Positions 63,130-64,000 of a stretch of 64,000 bases of DNA are shown here, in pieces. A model generated the notes under the pieces. The model made no database searches. It was given only the letters and a program-made list of their open reading frames with translations, and had not been told where the DNA came from. Source of the DNA: Variovorax sp. 679 (lineage in GTDB: Bacteria; Pseudomonadota; Gammaproteobacteria; Burkholderiales; Burkholderiaceae_C); NCBI RefSeq assembly GCF_003952185.1, contig NZ_RXFS01000006.1, positions 1-64,000 on the forward strand, read 5' to 3'. Numbering within the stretch: position 1 is the first letter of the stretch; each line of letters opens with the position of its first letter. Both the position numbers and the translations under genes were made by a program.

Positions 63130-63951
63130 ATGCCCTTGCCGTTCCGAAACGTCGTCCTCACCGGTGCCTGCGGCGGGTTGGGACAGGCGCTGGCGCGCGA
63201 GCTGATCGGCAACGGGGCGAGCGTGGCGCTGGTGGGGCTCGACACCGGCAGGCTCGCCGAACTGGCCGCGCTCGCGCCGGACCGCTGCTCGGTCTACACC
63301 CCCGACGTATCCCAAGGCGCCGCCATGCAGGCCGTGGCCGTCGACTGGACGGCGCGGGCCGGCGTGCCGGACCTCGTGATCGCCAACGCCGGCGTCGCGG
63401 GCGGCTACGACACCGCCGAGGCCGGCGACCTCGCGGTGTTCCGCCGCATGCTCGAAATCAACCTGCTGGGCGCGGCCACCACCTTCCAGCCTTTCGTGAG
63501 CGCGATGCGCGCGCAGCGACGCGGCGCGCTGGTCGGCGTGGCCAGCATCGCCGGCTGGCGCGGCATGCCGGGCAACGGCGCCTACTGCGCGAGCAAGGCC
63601 GGGCTGATCCGCTACCTGGAAAGCCTGCGCGCCGAGCTGCGCGAGACGGGGCTCACGGTGCACACGGTCAGCCCCGGCTACATCCGCACCGCGCTCACAG
63701 CCGGCAACCGCTTCGCGATGCCGGGGCTGCTCGAGGCCGACGATGCCGCGCACCGGCTGCTGGCGGCCGTGGCGGCGGGGCGCGAGAAGATCGTGCTGCC
63801 GCGCCGCATCGGCTGGCTGTCGAAGGCGCTCGACCTGCTGCCGGAGAAACTGCACGACCGCCTGCTGCGTGGCCAGCCGCGCAAGCCGCGCATCGGCGAG
63901 GCGGGCGCCACTGCCATTCCCGGTCTTTCGAAGGAGCCTCCGCCCCGATGA
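63130..63951 (+). CDS. Short-chain dehydrogenase/reductase
   Basis: A 273-residue SDR. The cofactor motif is TGACGGLG, NAG appears in VIANAGVAGG, the catalytic Ser is in GVASIAGW and Tyr-x3-Lys in YCASKAG. The C-terminal tail is basic (RRIGWLSKALDLLPEKLHDR), as in membrane-associated YbbO/DltE-like SDRs. The start at 63130 is the best ATG; GTG 63094 is possible. It overlaps the next start by 4 bases (ATGA). Its substrate, and whether it belongs to polyol catabolism, are unknown. Confidence 0.88.
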   Translation: MPLPFRNVVLTGACGGLGQALARELIGNGASVALVGLDTGRLAELAALAPDRCSVYTPDVSQGAAMQAVAVDWTARAGVPDLVIANAGVAGGYDTAEAGDLAVFRRMLEINLLGAATTFQPFVSAMRAQRRGALVGVASIAGWRGMPGNGAYCASKAGLIRYLESLRAELRETGLTVHTVSPGYIRTALTAGNRFAMPGLLEADDAAHRLLAAVAAGREKIVLPRRIGWLSKALDLLPEKLHDRLLRGQPRKPRIGEAGATAIPGLSKEPPPR

Positions 63952-64000
63952 CGTCCAACGCAGCAGCAGTACCGACCCACGAACAGATCGCACTGATCGG
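63948..64000 (+). CDS. Start of a gene cut by the right edge
   Basis: An ATG at 63948, with AAGGAG about 11 bases upstream and overlapping the SDR stop, opens a frame to the edge (MTSNAAAVPTHEQIALIG). Only about 17 codons are visible, so no product can be named. It continues the SDR transcript. Confidence 0.6.
   Translation, partial: MTSNAAAVPTHEQIALI

Overview
The window is high-GC proteobacterial DNA with dense operons, many Bug-type (tripartite tricarboxylate transporter) binding proteins, LysR/AraC/TetR regulators and complete heavy-metal efflux operons. Gene content fits the Comamonadaceae (a Variovorax-like betaproteobacterium). That placement is inferred from gene content and codon style, not from a search.

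Region 1 (about 1-9500) is accessory DNA and visibly AT-richer than the rest, especially 5600-9225. It holds orphan hypothetical genes. It also has a LysR regulator divergent from a small secreted protein, a TauD/TfdA-type 2-oxoglutarate dioxygenase and an MFS transporter. A cassette follows: a PHP-domain/ABC-type ATPase fusion, a short overlapping partner, and a phospholipase D-like (HKD) nuclease. Decayed gene pieces flank the cassette: a broken partial copy of the 97-residue gene at 1133, a truncated GDSL-like gene that keeps its ribosome binding site, and the degraded 3' end of a second sulfatase gene. The cassette is the best candidate here for a poorly described, defence-like system.

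Region 2 (9500-27200) is mostly metabolic and housekeeping. It contains a 2'-5' RNA ligase-like protein, a VOC protein with a divergent AraC regulator, and an operon of two Bug binding proteins plus a sulfatase under a divergent LysR regulator. TetR-SDR, DUF418, a LysE exporter with a divergent Lrp regulator, DUF454, MscS, FUSC, SuhB, TrmJ and CysE follow.

Region 3 (27200-49200) is a heavy-metal resistance island with three modules. The first is a Cu/Ag cus operon (small secreted protein-cusC-cusB-cusA-cusF, each structural gene overlapping the next by 4 bases), in which CusB itself carries a C-terminal CusF-like domain. The second is cadR with a divergent His-rich CadA P-type ATPase. The third is a czcR/czcS two-component pair divergent from czcICBAD. 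Between the modules lie a carboxymuconolactone decarboxylase-like gene with a divergent HxlR regulator (two near-identical operators) and a CPA2 antiporter.

Region 4 (49200-64000) has Mog, DarP and PmbA, an AraC regulator facing an MFS/alpha-beta hydrolase pair, and a secreted M4 metalloprotease. It ends with a sugar/polyol ABC transporter operon (binding protein, two permeases, ATPase) continuing into a polyol dehydrogenase, an SDR and a gene cut by the right edge.

No rRNA, tRNA, CRISPR array, insertion sequence or integrase was recognised.
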